A stretch of DNA of 64,000 bases. Source: Cannabis sativa. Taxonomy: Eukaryota; Streptophyta; Magnoliopsida; Rosales; Cannabaceae. The translations under genes were made by a program, and so were the position numbers. Positions 46,801 to 58,331 of the stretch are shown one piece after another (positions within the stretch are counted from its first letter, which is position 1; each line of letters begins with the position of its first letter). The DNA is taken from contig NC_083604.1 of assembly GCF_029168945.1 (NCBI RefSeq), positions 47,301,686-47,365,685 on the forward strand, given 5' to 3'. Below the pieces are notes generated by a model that saw nothing but the letters and a program-made list of their open reading frames with translations, had not been told where the DNA came from and made no database searches.

Positions 46801-48177
46801 TTTTCTGGGCGGGTGTGCATAGCAACACCCGCCTGTTCCAAATTGTCAGCAGTAGGAGAAGAGTCCTCTTCTCTATCACCAGCACGAACACGCTTCAGTT
46901 GGGACCTGACAGAGCTTCCAACCACCACATGATGTGGTTGGAAGGAAGGCCTCTTAACTCCAGAGGCAGAGGCTAAGCCCTTCCCACGAACAGCAGGATC
47001 AGGAAGGCCCTAAGAAGAGCTAGCACCCAGAGTAGACTCACCACCAGAAAATGAAACAGAAACAGCAGGACCAGTAGAGGAAGCACGCAGTTGATCAACA
47101 GGCTTGTCAGCCACAATCAAGGAATCAGTGGAATAGGAGGTAAAAGCAGATGGCCTCAAGGAAATGTCAAAGTTGGGACGGATAGATAGTGAAGTTACAT
47201 CAGCGAAGTTGGGATTCAAAGGAGTTGGCATCATAAGAACCTTAGTGGCTGGGGGAGAGGAAAAAGGACCAGTAAAGTGATCATTAAGGCTGAGAAAGGA
47301 GGGGAAGGTAATTGTCTGATTAGAAAAGGGTTGGGGTGGCAGATTCAAGTTCACATGATGGTAGTTAACCATAGTAATGGCTGGAGGATGGGGATATTGA
47401 AAAGGCTGAGACTTATCAGTGATCTTTTCTTTGCCTCTAAGAAGAATATTATAGGGGCACAAAGGTTCAGTGAGGAGTTCATCACATCTTTGTAAGAAAG
47501 CCACACAAAATTTTTTTTGTATGATCTAACTTCCCACAAAAGAAACAGAAGTTTGGCAATCTTTCATACTTAAAGTCAATCCATTTAACAAACTCACGCC
47601 CCATCCTAATAAACTTAATATTCATACCCCTCCTAATAGGCAGATTTACATCCAAAAGAACTCTCAGACGCAAATAAGGACCAGTGCCTTCCTTAATAGT
47701 GTCCTTATCAACCTCAATAAGGTCACCAATCTCCATAGCTATAAATCTAGCAAGGTCATAGGACTTACACATAAATGGGATACCATACACTTGAATCCAA
47801 AAGGGGACATAATGAAGATTATCAGAAGTAAGTGGGAAGGAACTATCTGGGGCAGCAAATATGGTAAGACACTAGGCAAAATGCCATGGTTGACCCTCTA
47901 GAATTCTACACTTATCCCCCTCACAGCCAAATGATACAAGAAACATGCCATCCGCATGCTCAAAAACAGTAACAGGAAACCTACACTGCGATGACCAAAT
48001 ACCAGATAGGGTCTTCATCAGAGAAGGCCTATTGTAAGGACGAATAATGTGCAACTTAAGAAGGAGACTAATTGGGGCAGGATCAGAACTGGAAGAACCA
48101 GTATCATAGGTGAAGACAGTGGACTCATCAGAGGGAAGAACCAGGGTATTAGACACATTATTGAAAAACTCATCCAT
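46797..48177 (-). pseudogene. LINE ORF1 (DUF4283-like with zinc knuckle)
   Basis: The likely start is MDEFFNN at 48177. The N-terminal part (LSGIWSSQCRFPVTVFEH, then SFGCEGDKCRILEGQPWHF) is the RNA-binding DUF4283-type domain of plant LINE ORF1. It is followed by a VYGIPFMC and DVNLPIRRGMNIKF region and a CCHC knuckle that begins CFFCGKLDH. Lesions are an in-frame TAG at 47872-47874, a frame change in the homopolymer near 47506-47520 that cuts the knuckle, and an in-frame TAG at 47010-47012. Past that TAG the frame stays open for 70 codons and ends at TGA 46799-46797, overlapping the ORF2 ATG. Confidence 0.85.
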
Positions 48178-48761
48178 TTCAAGAAAGAGAGAAAACACAA
48201 CAATATGAACATAAATAAGCAAGGCAAAAAGAAGGTGATGAGGAACAAAATACCTGAGTTTGGAATTATATATATAAAACCAAAAAGCTTGGATGATACA
48301 CCTGAGAACCGCCCTAGTCACGTCCGAAGTCGCATCCATTGAAGCTGTAATAATGAGAAGAGCCTGAAAGACTCTGGGAAACCGATCGTCCGCCTCCAAT
48401 TTAAAATAATCAAGGGGGTTTTTCTGAGTATAGATATGGGAAATCTGGAGTAAATGGCGAGAAGACAAAATAGAATGATGGGAAAAATTAATTAGGGAGG
48501 GCAGAAGGAAGGATTTAGAGCAATTAATGCTCTGATCAAATTTAATGAGATGTGAAATGGAAACATAATAACACCTAGAGCATTTATTACATAGGGAGGG
48601 AGGAGAAATAGGCAAAAAAGGATATTTACCCAAAGTCAACCCACCACTATACCAGTTAGGGTGGACAAAATCCTCCATGAGAGGAACCAAACATGACAAA
48701 GACAAGGAGAGGGACTGCATACTTACTAGAAGGCTCTAGAGAGAGAAAAGCTTTTAATTTG
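48178..48761 (-). promoter_or_regulatory. LINE 5' UTR / internal promoter region
   Basis: About 580 bases from the 5' duplication to the ORF1 start. It begins with a pyrimidine-rich TTTTCTCTCTCTAGAG. Some copies of the ORF1 frame extend upstream to 48720, but the conserved domain starts at 48177. Confidence 0.5.
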
Positions 48762-48778
48762 CTAACTCTAGGTAGATT

Positions 48779-49199
48779 ACACATTTAGGTGCGTGCAGTA
48801 ATTTCCTCAAAAAAATATTATCTCATAAATATTTGACCACTTTGTATATTTTTCTAAAATGATTTTGAGATCAATTTTTAAACACTAATTTGACATCTTT
48901 TTCTTCTCATCAAAACCAATGTCAAACTCAAAATATTACTCAAAATTAATAAAATTATTTCACACATTAACCGTACTCAATTAACAAAAGTTATTTGAAA
49001 CTTTGTAAAATTTTTATTCTCAAAGTAATGCACCAAACACACAAAAATAAAGTGAAATAAACTTTATTTAGTTATAACTACACAAGCTTTATTTAAATAT
49101 GCAATACATAAACACTCATCTCACAAAAACAACATAAGTATTATGCCATAATCACTTCCCACACACTTCTTTAAATTGACTATTGTCTTTTCTTAGACT
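48779..49199. other. AT-rich DNA right of the LINE
   Basis: No gene is seen. It continues the pre-insertion sequence from 42664. It may be pol-side sequence of the copia relic whose gag follows, but I cannot read it. Confidence 0.4.
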
Positions 49200-49902
49200 C
49201 AAATATTTTCCACCACTTTTACTATGGTTGCTGCCTTTGTAATGCTTGTTTGAGACCGCTATGGCCTTAAAAACGTCATCTTTAAGTTCATTCACATTTC
49301 TTTAATCTCTCAATCTCAATTCTTCTTCGATTTAGATATGCTTTTAGATCTCTTTTAAAGAATAATTCTCATTTTTATGGAGGATTCTTTTCATATAGCC
49401 CTTCCAAGATGGTGGTAACTTTGCCTCAATTGCACCAACTTGAAATTCCTTCAGAAGCTCAATCTTGAGAATCTCTAACTTTTTCACAATGATTGTAACT
49501 TATGGGTTTGAGGAAGAAGATCTTTAACATCACTAAAAGAAAATTCAAAACATTGAGAAAATAAAAAATTTCTTGTACCTTCCTCCTTTGCCTTGTATTT
49601 TGCTTCCAAATCTTCTTCGCGGATTTGGTATTAGTGTAGAGATCTTATAGCCTATTAGATAAGACACTAAGAATATGACCTCTACATAAGAGATTGTCCT
49701 CCTCTCTCTTCTCTACCATCTCAGGAGTGTCTTTCTCGTTTGAAGCGGGTAGAGGCTCCAAGGTTGACTCAAGTCTATAAGCTATCTTGAGTGTGGTCAA
49801 GAGAAGCCTTATTTTATCTTGCCACCTAGTAAAGTTGGATTCATCAAACCTATCCAACCTTACTGGGTCTTGATTCATCATTTTGATGGTCTCACCTTCC
49901 AT
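49200..49902 (-). pseudogene. Ty1/copia gag relic (UBN2 type)
   Basis: The minus-strand frame from 49902 reads RLDRFDESNFTRWQDKIRLLLTTLKI and on to HILSVLSNRL. This is the N-terminal signature of copia Gag (F...N...W...M/I..LL). After a stop it continues as LYTNTKSAKKIWKQN and then in broken frames. There is no knuckle. It is separated from a minus-strand LTR-like TATA box at 60396-60405 by LARD-2. Confidence 0.75.
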
Positions 49903-50208
49903 TGAAGCTAGGTAGGAAGGTTAAACTTTTAATTGTTGAAAACATTAGCGCTTCAATAGAATAACAAACAAACGTACAGTCAATGCAAAATAAAACAATT
50001 ACAAAATAAGGAATTAAATAATGTTACAAATCTTGACAAAATTATACACATAAAACAGACTAATGAGATGAAGAAAAGATTACAATAAACAACAAATAAA
50101 AATACAATATAAAGTACTAATAGTAGTAGTATTCATATACACACATATATATTTATATATATATATATAGAGAGAGAGAGTTGTGAGAACAATCTCAACA
50201 TTACAAAC
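49903..50208 (-). other. Leader of the copia gag relic with AT and AG microsatellite
   Basis: AT-rich, with (AT)n then (AG)n at about 50147-50180. It ends at the LARD-2 target duplication CAAAC (50204-50208). Confidence 0.5.
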
Positions 50209-52065
50209 TGTTGGGTTTTGTGCCCTAAATAAATTCATTACAATATAATCAGATTTACTTATTAATAAAGATCAGAAATAACATTTTATGTTGCATGATT
50301 CACATGATTTATTTCATGGTTATATGAATATAATGTATGAATTCTTTTTAAGTCCAGAACATATGAATTTGTTAAAGATTATAGTGTTGTCAGCACAGTA
50401 AAATATAATCTTAATTATATGTTCAAAAAATTATTCCCTGATTTGTCAGAACATTAGATTTAGACTGACATGGTATAATCAGCGATAAGTATTCTTACAC
50501 CTTGGAAAAATGTTATGTCCTTTCCAGGACATTGGCAAAGTTTACCAGTATCGGATGTATGGAGTATACATTGGAAGGGACCGATATTGAACTTTGATTA
50601 GATATATTAAAACTTACCGTAATATATATTCAATTCAATATCACCTGTTGATCCTAGATCAAATGATCTTAATCCTGATATGGTTAGGTTCAATCTCAAG
50701 AGTGTTATCCGTGTTCTTTGATTTGTTAGTTAAGCCTACTTTTGGGTCAGGGTGATACGTACATTTTGGGAACACGGTAGTGCAATTGAGTGGGAGCGCT
50801 AACATAAATATAGAATCTATAGCTTCTATCTGGCGAATAGAAAGTAAAGGATGATTTCCTTCGAGCTTAACAAAATGAAAATAAATGGTGGAGATCTCAT
50901 TTCACTTAGCTGAAATATCATTTATACAGGGTTAAGTGTTTTAAGGATAAAATACATTGTAGGGTGTTACGGTAATTTAATCCCTTTACAGTGTAAATCA
51001 TCTATATAGAGGATCATTGATCACATTAGGGTTATAACAATGGATAACTAATGACGTGTCTATATCATGGAACATATAGAGCGTTCTATATGACTGAGAG
51101 TGCAATTCCAAGTTCTAAGTGTGGATTCAATGAGGAATTAATAAGTTAGGGAATTTACTTGGTAAATTCGGTTCGACTTATTGGAAGCTCGGTTATATAG
51201 ACCCATGGTCCCCATACTAGTTGAGACCATACTGCTTGTAAGACTCAGTTAATTGATTTTAATTAATCAATTAAAATTCTAAAAGTTAGACTATGTCTGC
51301 TTTATGAATTTTCACTAAGCAAGGGTAAAACAGTAAATAGAGAGTTTAAAGGGTATATTTATTAATTGGGAAACTTTGATTAGTTTTTATTAATAAATAA
51401 AATAAATGACAATATATTATTTAATAATTAATTATAGTTATTAAATAATTAGATTTGACATTTATGTAGTTGAAAGAGAGAATTGGCAATCTTTGAGAAA
51501 ATGGGAAACTAGAAATGATGAAATAGGAAAGTTTGAAAAATGGAAGGCTTGTTTCCTCTATGTATGGCCGGCCACCTAAGCTTCTATTTCTCATTCTATT
51601 TTTCATTTTTAAATGCCAAATAATTAAACTTTAACCCTATGTGGTATTCTATAAATAAAAGGTAAAGGCTTCAAGTTTGACAGACACTTTACTATTTATT
51701 TTCTCAAACACCATGAAGCCGCCACTCTCTCTCTTTCTTTCTTCTCTGTTTTCAAAATTCCTTGAGTGATGAGTAGTGCCCACGCACATCAAGTGGTATC
51801 TCAATCATAGTATGTAAGACTATGGAAATTCTGCATCAAAGAAGGAGAAAAGAAGATTCAGATTCAGATCTTGATTATCCTCTGCTACAGAAAGGAATCA
51901 AGGGCTAGAGATTTGAATGGAAGGAGTCATAATATTCTGCTGCACCCACTGTAAGGTTTTCTAAACTTTATATGTGTTTATTTTCATTGTTTTAGAATTC
52001 ATATTAGGGTGTTAATCCAACATACTTGTTAGTAAATCTAGATCCTGGTAAAATAATTTCGAACA
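50209..52065 (+). repeat. LARD-2 5' LTR
   Basis: Partner of 58332-60189. TATA box CTATAAATAAA at 51649-51659, so transcription should start shortly after, near the TTTGACAGACAC stretch. Confidence 0.92.
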
Positions 52066-52067
52066 AC

Positions 52068-52079
52068 TGGCATCAGAGC
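52068..52079 (+). other. LARD-2 primer-binding site (one mismatch)
   Basis: TGGCATCAGAGC, two bases after the LTR. The T-to-C change would weaken pairing with tRNA-Met. Confidence 0.85.
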
Positions 52080-52344
52080 CATGGTAATGATTTACTTTCA
52101 TGTAATATGAATTAAAACGATGATTTATATGTTTTTGTGTTGATTTGGATGGTTTCATGTTGGTTTATGTGTTGTTTGATGAATGCTGATGTTGTACAGT
52201 ACCTTTTTCCATGAAAAATATTTTTTCGATTTTTCATAATATTTTATTTGGATTCCTTGTGAAAAATTAAGCAATTTTGTTTTTTACGGAACTCGATTCC
52301 GATAAAAATTGAGAAAGTTATGAATTTTGGAAAATCGGGATTTC

Positions 52345-52575
52345 GGGTATGCATCGATGCTCATCGCACGCGCAGACCCTTCAGTCAAGGAGGATCCGCG
52401 CGCGCATGGGGCTCTGCATCCGCCCGTGAGCCTCGCCCGTGTCTCCCCTGCGTGCGCCGAGGGTTCCCGCTCAAGCACCCTGCATCCGCCGAGATTCCTC
52501 GGCTGGGTGCCCATGCTACGCGAGCGTTTGAGGCTGCTGGCAGCCTCCTGGGCTGCTGCATGCAGCCACTTTCCC
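52345..52575. other. GC-rich island inside the LARD-2 leader
   Basis: About 230 bases, visibly well above 60% G+C, in surroundings of about 25-30%. It contains CGCGCGC and the repeated phrase TGCATCCGCC (about 52426 and 52480). LARD-1 aligns with the leader on the left up to AAAATCGGG and then carries a different, short sequence. Open frames on both strands here follow from the base composition. I recognise no protein. Confidence 0.65.
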
Positions 52576-52619
52576 AAAATTGCGATTTTTTGGGATTTTT
52601 TTTTCCCAAAAATCAAATT

Positions 52620-55200
52620 TTTTCATGGGATTGTTTCCCAAAATTCATTTTTCCATTTTTAAATATTTCTAAATTGAAATGTTTCCAATTTTAAATATTT
52701 TCAATTTGGAATTTTTTCCAATTTTTAAATATTTCTATTTTGGAATGTTTCCAATTTTAAATATTTCCTATTATGATCAGATTTAAAAAATTTTAACTTC
52801 TTTAATATTTATTTAATATTTAATTATAAGATTAGATATTTTGATATTTAAGATATTTTAAATTTTTTAACTTTGTTTTTTTATTTAAAATATTATATTA
52901 AAATTATCTTATATGATAAATTAAATAATTAATAAATTTGAAATTAACATAGATATTTTTATAGATATACTTACCATAATGTTTTTCAAATTCAAAAATT
53001 TGTTATTTTGTTAAATATTTAATTATTTATAAATTATATGTTTAAAAATAATATTTTTTCTGTATATATCATTTTTTTCCTTATTAGAAATTTATAAATC
53101 ATATCTTAAATATTTAAATAACATAGATATTTTTGTAGAGATTTGAATATTGCTTTGTTTGAGATATTTTGACATATAATTATGGTAATTATTATTCATT
53201 TATTATTTTATTCCTAAAATAATAATTATCTAACCAAATCTATTTTAAAATTAGTTTATTTTATTAACTTATAAGATCTGAAAGTGATATTGGAGATTCT
53301 TTTTTTTTTTTTTTCAAATCATTGATCTTATTAGATATTTAATTTGATTCAAATAAACCTAAATACTTTAAAATTAGTTTCCTTTATTTGGTTAGTTTAA
53401 GAATAATAATTTAATTATATTAATATCTTATTTCACATCTGTTACATGGACAATGTTTGTTTATTTATATTGTTTTTTCAAAAAACCTTTTTTTTTAACA
53501 AACCTATTATTTATTTGATCTAAATTGCTATGATTAACTTGTTGACAGATCCAATGATCTGATTTTAATCATAGTCCAATTGACGATAGATCTTATAAAT
53601 AATTTGTAACAGGTAAATTTTTGTACTTCTTTCATCTGTGTAAATCTAGTAACATGATAGGGCCCATCCAAATAATTTGACCTGTGTGAGCCTATATGTT
53701 TGCTTTTGGGCTTAGATGCATATAGGAAGCTCATTTAAGTTTTTACTAAGTAAATGGACTAGGTTGCTAAAATAAAATTTGACATAAGTAATTTTATTTA
53801 GGTCCAATTAGATTTGGGCTTATTCAATGAATAACAATTATTTATTTAAAGGTTAAATTCCTCTCTTTTGGGCCTTGTGTGAGAGTTGGGGGCCAATAGA
53901 AGTGGGTACGACGTACTGAACCCAGCTCCCCCTCACATGAACTACCCCAATTGTGAAGGCCCATTTGCCTTATTTAAATAATTGTATTAGGTTAATTATA
54001 TTAGTCTAACTTAATTAAAATTGAATTAGCAACATAATTAACTTTTAAAATATATGATTTTTTTTTTCATTTAATATTTTGAAGTTAATTTTAGAAAAAC
54101 ACTTAGTTAATGATATATTCTAGATAGTTATTTCTAGTACTAGTTATTATTTCTAATATTAAATAGGAAAATATCAATGATTGTGAAATTAATTGTTTCA
54201 TAATTAATTTTAGTACAATCTAAGTTTAGTATATTTTCCTAGTATTAAACTAGAATTAATAATTAAGTTTCCTCTATACTTAATTATTTATTTCTTGAAT
54301 TTAATACATTTAATTAAATTGAAAATTTTAATATTTAAGTTGATTTTCATCATGATACTTAAATATTGTTATTTTCATGTTATTTAATTAAAATTGGAAA
54401 TTATTTTAAGTTTTGAATCTTAATTTAGAATAACTTAAGTTTAAATAATTTTCAATATATATTTTATTTTATTGTATTAATCATTTCCCAAAATTTCGAA
54501 ATTACATTTCTTTAATGCAGAAATTTCGAATTTTATTTGAAAAATAGATTAAAGTTGAAAATTATTGATTTTAATTTTGGACCAACTTAAATCAATGACT
54601 TTTTCATTTAATGGTTAATTAAAATAAATGAACTAAAATATATTATAACTAGAAATTGAATTAATTAGTCTATGAAAGTCTAGATGGATATTATCTGTTT
54701 TGCTTGAAGTATTTTTCTAGTGTATTTAATTAAATAGAAAATTAATATTTAAGTTGATTCTTTATCATGATACTTAAATATTTGAAATTTTTCTTAGATA
54801 TTTAATTAAATAGGAAAATTATATTTTTTGTTGAAAATTAATTTTTATTAATTTTGGGCCAACATAAAATTAGAGTAATTTTCCAGGATTTATTTTTATT
54901 TTATTTTAAAGCATTTTTGAAAGTAGTATTTTTATGCACTTCATTTTTCGAATTGTAATATATATTTATAGAAAATTAAATTTGAGTTGTAAATTAATTT
55001 AAATTAATTTTGAAACAACTTAAATTGAATAATTTTCTAAATATTTATGGAAATTATTACGAAGATGGAAATAATTCACGTTATTTTCATATCCATCTAA
55101 GTATAATTTATAATATTACATTTCAATTTATATTTGGAATTTTTCATTCTAAATTAGAAATTTTAATTAAATAAATGTATATTTAAAATAAATTGATTAA
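52620..55200 (+). repeat. Extremely AT-rich interior of LARD-2
   Basis: No gene is seen. It recalls LARD-1 23340-26100 in reverse. Repeated phrases include AATTTTAAATATTT(C), TTTAAGTTGATT and CATGATACTTAAATATT. 52640-52770 is a short tandem series of TTTCCAATTTTAAATATTT units of about 30 bp. Confidence 0.7.
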
Positions 55201-55476
55201 AATAAATATTAGAAGAAAATACAACCTTCATTAAATAATGAGCTTTTTTATTATAAGGATATTCAATCTCCATTGTTGGTTTTACATAGCTATTGTTTTA
55301 GTGAGTAATCCTCCCTAATGGAGGAACGTTCATTAGCAAGTTAGCACCGTTTAATCTCGAAAGATAAGTAATCTTGTAAGTTTTTTTATATAGTTTTGAT
55401 CACTCTAATGGTGGCAACTGTATAAGACTTGCAAGAATATGAAACAATGGTGGAAGCTCATAAGATAGAATAGCCT

Positions 55477-55994
55477 TGACTCTCGCCTAAACGGGACAAC
55501 GCGGATTCCAATCTTGATCGAATAAAAGGTTGCTAGAATGTTGATCATTTTAGATGAGCTGACAACTCTATTCAATAGATGATAGCTTTGACTCTCGCCA
55601 AAACGGGACACTGATATCAGTTTGTTGAAAACCTTGGAAATTATTTAGGATTGTATGTTTTAGTATTTTCACTTGTCATTCCTACTTGCTATGTGCTTCA
55701 TAATTTTTGAATTGTGTATAAATTTGTATTGAACCATGTTATTTTCTATTATTAAATTGTAGTTTAATTTCGAATCTTCATTGTTGGTCTAACTTGGTTT
55801 GTTTTTCTAATGAGATAAATCCCTAATAGATTTTCACCATTAGACTAACATAATAGTGTTAGATCTCGAAAGATAAATATTGTATATGCAACATCTAGCT
55901 GTTCATCAATTGATGACACCTTAGACTAGTATTTTACAATATGAAATAAGAAGATTGAATAAATAAGATTACTTTGACTCTCGCTAATCGGAGC
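55477..55994 (+). repeat. Three copies of a 24-nt motif in LARD-2
   Basis: TTGACTCTCGCCTAAACGGG at about 55477, TTGACTCTCGCCAAAACGGG at about 55588, and TTTGACTCTCGCTAATCGG at about 55974. Spacing (about 110 and 385 nt) resembles that in LARD-1. Confidence 0.75.
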
Positions 55995-55999
55995 ATCGT

Positions 56000-58315
56000 T
56001 GGATTCTTATTTAAAACGAAATTATCCTAATTCCTCTTAGCTTATTCATTTCGAATTATCTTAATAACATATCATTGGATGAATGGTCTATAAATCATAT
56101 AAAGTCATTCAATATTTTCTCTTAAGAAATTAAATGACGCATATGATTATATTCCCGAAATTCTATCCCAAAATGATATAAATCCTCAATCTTAGAAATC
56201 TCCTACTTGTATAGGCAAATCATAACGTTAGATTAGTAGTGGTGGTCCAAGAAAGAGTTACTAATTATACAGTTACACTTTCACAAGTGTTTCATAACCA
56301 TTTTCTATCAATGGATTTAAACTGTATGAGTTTAGTATTCTGTGACCAGAATCCACTTGCACTATTCTAAGAACTCTTTGATGTAACTAAACTGAAGTCA
56401 TCAAAAGATACAACCACATATTTTATAAATCTATGGCATTTGTATCTTGTTCATAGTGGTTTTGACAAGATCATTCTCTGCAAAGAGTTAATATGCCTAT
56501 ATCCACTGAAATTAAGTTCATCTCATTCGAAGATGGATGTACATTCAGGGGTGGATATGAGTTTTCATTGTATTCTTAAAACGACCACTCTAGATTTTAC
56601 CTTATGCGAAAGAAATTTGATTTTTTTTGAAAATTTCATGAATTTCTAGCAATGGTAAGTGGTTAAAGATCTTGCGAATTGATAGGGGTGGAGAAAAAGT
56701 TAGTAGATATGCAGTTATTAATTTGATTTTGAATTATATCCAAACTTACCTCCCCAGAAATTCGAGTTGCATATTGATGATTAGTTACTAGTCGTTGCCT
56801 AAATCCTTCTATGGTAATAAAATTTCAGAATGATGCAATGGTTGTATACTTAATGTAAATCATTACTAGATTCATGGATGACCTAATCGAAATCTTAAGA
56901 AAAGCTAGAAATTCTAACCCTGGTTTGAATGCTTGTTAGCTATTCTAAGTGATTAGGGGTGGAGCATCCTATAGTCATTAGATAAGAAAGTGTTTGTTTA
57001 AACAAATACTACTTTTATAAGAAAATGACTAAGTCTGAAAATAAAGTAGCAAATAAAGGAGATAATTTTTTCTTGATTCCATAAGTGTTCCATTCTTATT
57101 CGTTACAAGATGATCCCACTGCCTCTGTTGTCTTAACACAACCGAAGAGGTCGATACCATATTTTGTTTTCTTAGACATAATTCACGGTACCTTGTCGTA
57201 GTGGGAGAGTTTCAAGAAACTTTACCTTCTTATGACTTGGAAGATACTAGTGATTAAAATCCATTGTGAGTTTAAACAAGTAATGGATTGTCAAGATAAG
57301 AAACTAAGAAGGAAGCCAATAAAACTATGGTTTGATCCATTCACATGGAGTAACCTAAAGTTTTCTATTACAAGGACATGAAAGGAAATTTTCGTACATA
57401 AGTCTATTCAATGGACTTAACAAAACTTCCTGTTCCTAGTATTATAGGTTTGAGTTTATCTGAACCTATGGCTTGTGGTATACCTGGTAATTACTTACTC
57501 TAATGCAAGCAACTTACTTTAGTAAGATGCTGAAGCATTTTCCTTTTAATGGCAATCTATAGAAGCTTCACAACTTCTTAGATATAGATTTTATTTATCT
57601 AAGGAAAAGTCTCAACTATTCCAGAGAAGATAAAGCCATGGAAGAATTTCTTAAATCAACAGTGAGAGGTCTCAGATATGCTTTTGTATGCCTTAGACCA
57701 GACATCTGCTATTGAGTGGGAGTAATGAGTAAGTATCAGATTAATCCAGGAGAGGAACATTGGAAGACAATCATGTAAATTTTAAGATTAAGAAGAGGAA
57801 CTATATGTTAGTCAATAAGGGTGGTTTTGAAACTCTTAGACTACACCACATCAGATTTCGAGACTTGCCTGTGTGCTAGAAAGTCTGCTGATGAGATGGT
57901 GATTACTTTGGGGGTGGAGTAGTGATTTTGGAGAAGTGTAAAAACCTATCTGAAATCTCTTAGTCTACCAGAAAGAGACTGAATGTTAAAGTTGCAGGAA
58001 ATGTACTTATTCAGTCTAAGGAAAGTTCTATACTTTTGTGGCACCGTTCCAACTTGCCTTAACTACTAGAGTTACATCCTGAATAACCAAAAAGTAGTTG
58101 CCAAAATTATGGAATCCAGTATCCCAAGAGAGTAGACATATAGAGAGGAATTTTACATTATCAAGGATTTTGTGATTAAGGAAGAGTAATGGTGGAGAAG
58201 AGGTTGTGTTTAATTCAACCTATCAGATCCTATTACGAGGAGTTTACTACTATTACACTTGATTAGTATATCAAGGTGTTAATGATTATTTGAAATGCAC
58301 ATTTTGTTTTATATT
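56000..58315 (+). pseudogene. LARD-2 fossil copia reverse transcriptase / RNase H
   Basis: Readable islands: CLRPDICY, a stop, then VGVMSKYQINPGEEHWKTI (57689-57770) from the RT C-terminus; LDYTTSDFETCLCARKSADE (about 57840-57900) matching the RNase H start (usually YTDSDFAGC...RKSTSG); and SSIPRE, a stop, TYREEFYIIKDFVIKEE (about 58109-58186) and NLSDPITRSL just before the purine tract, the usual copia end. Stops at 57713-57715, 57920-57925, 58133-58135 and 58187-58189 recur in LARD-1. The RT YVDD box could not be found. Confidence 0.75.
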
Positions 58316-58331
58316 AGTGCAAGTGGCAGTT

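Larger units (their letters stand above)
42681..48761 (-). mobile_element. Nearly full-length L1-type LINE
   Basis: 6.08 kb in minus orientation, with a perfect 17-bp duplication and an A tail (T run 42681-42693 on the plus strand) directly at the duplication. It has a 5' UTR of about 580 bp, ORF1, ORF2 and a short 3' UTR. The clean duplication and long readable frames mark it as much younger than the LINE at 4-6.7 kb. It has several stops and frame changes and is not active as is. Confidence 0.93.

Noticed and set aside
48178..48720. ORF1 of the LINE starting at 48720
   Set aside because: The upstream 181 codons have no similarity to ORF1 proteins and include UTR-like Ser/Leu runs. The conserved domain begins at 48177.
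52284..52694. Three overlapping frames of 110-124 codons on both strands
   Set aside because: They arise from the GC-rich island, where stops are rare. No frame looks like a known protein.
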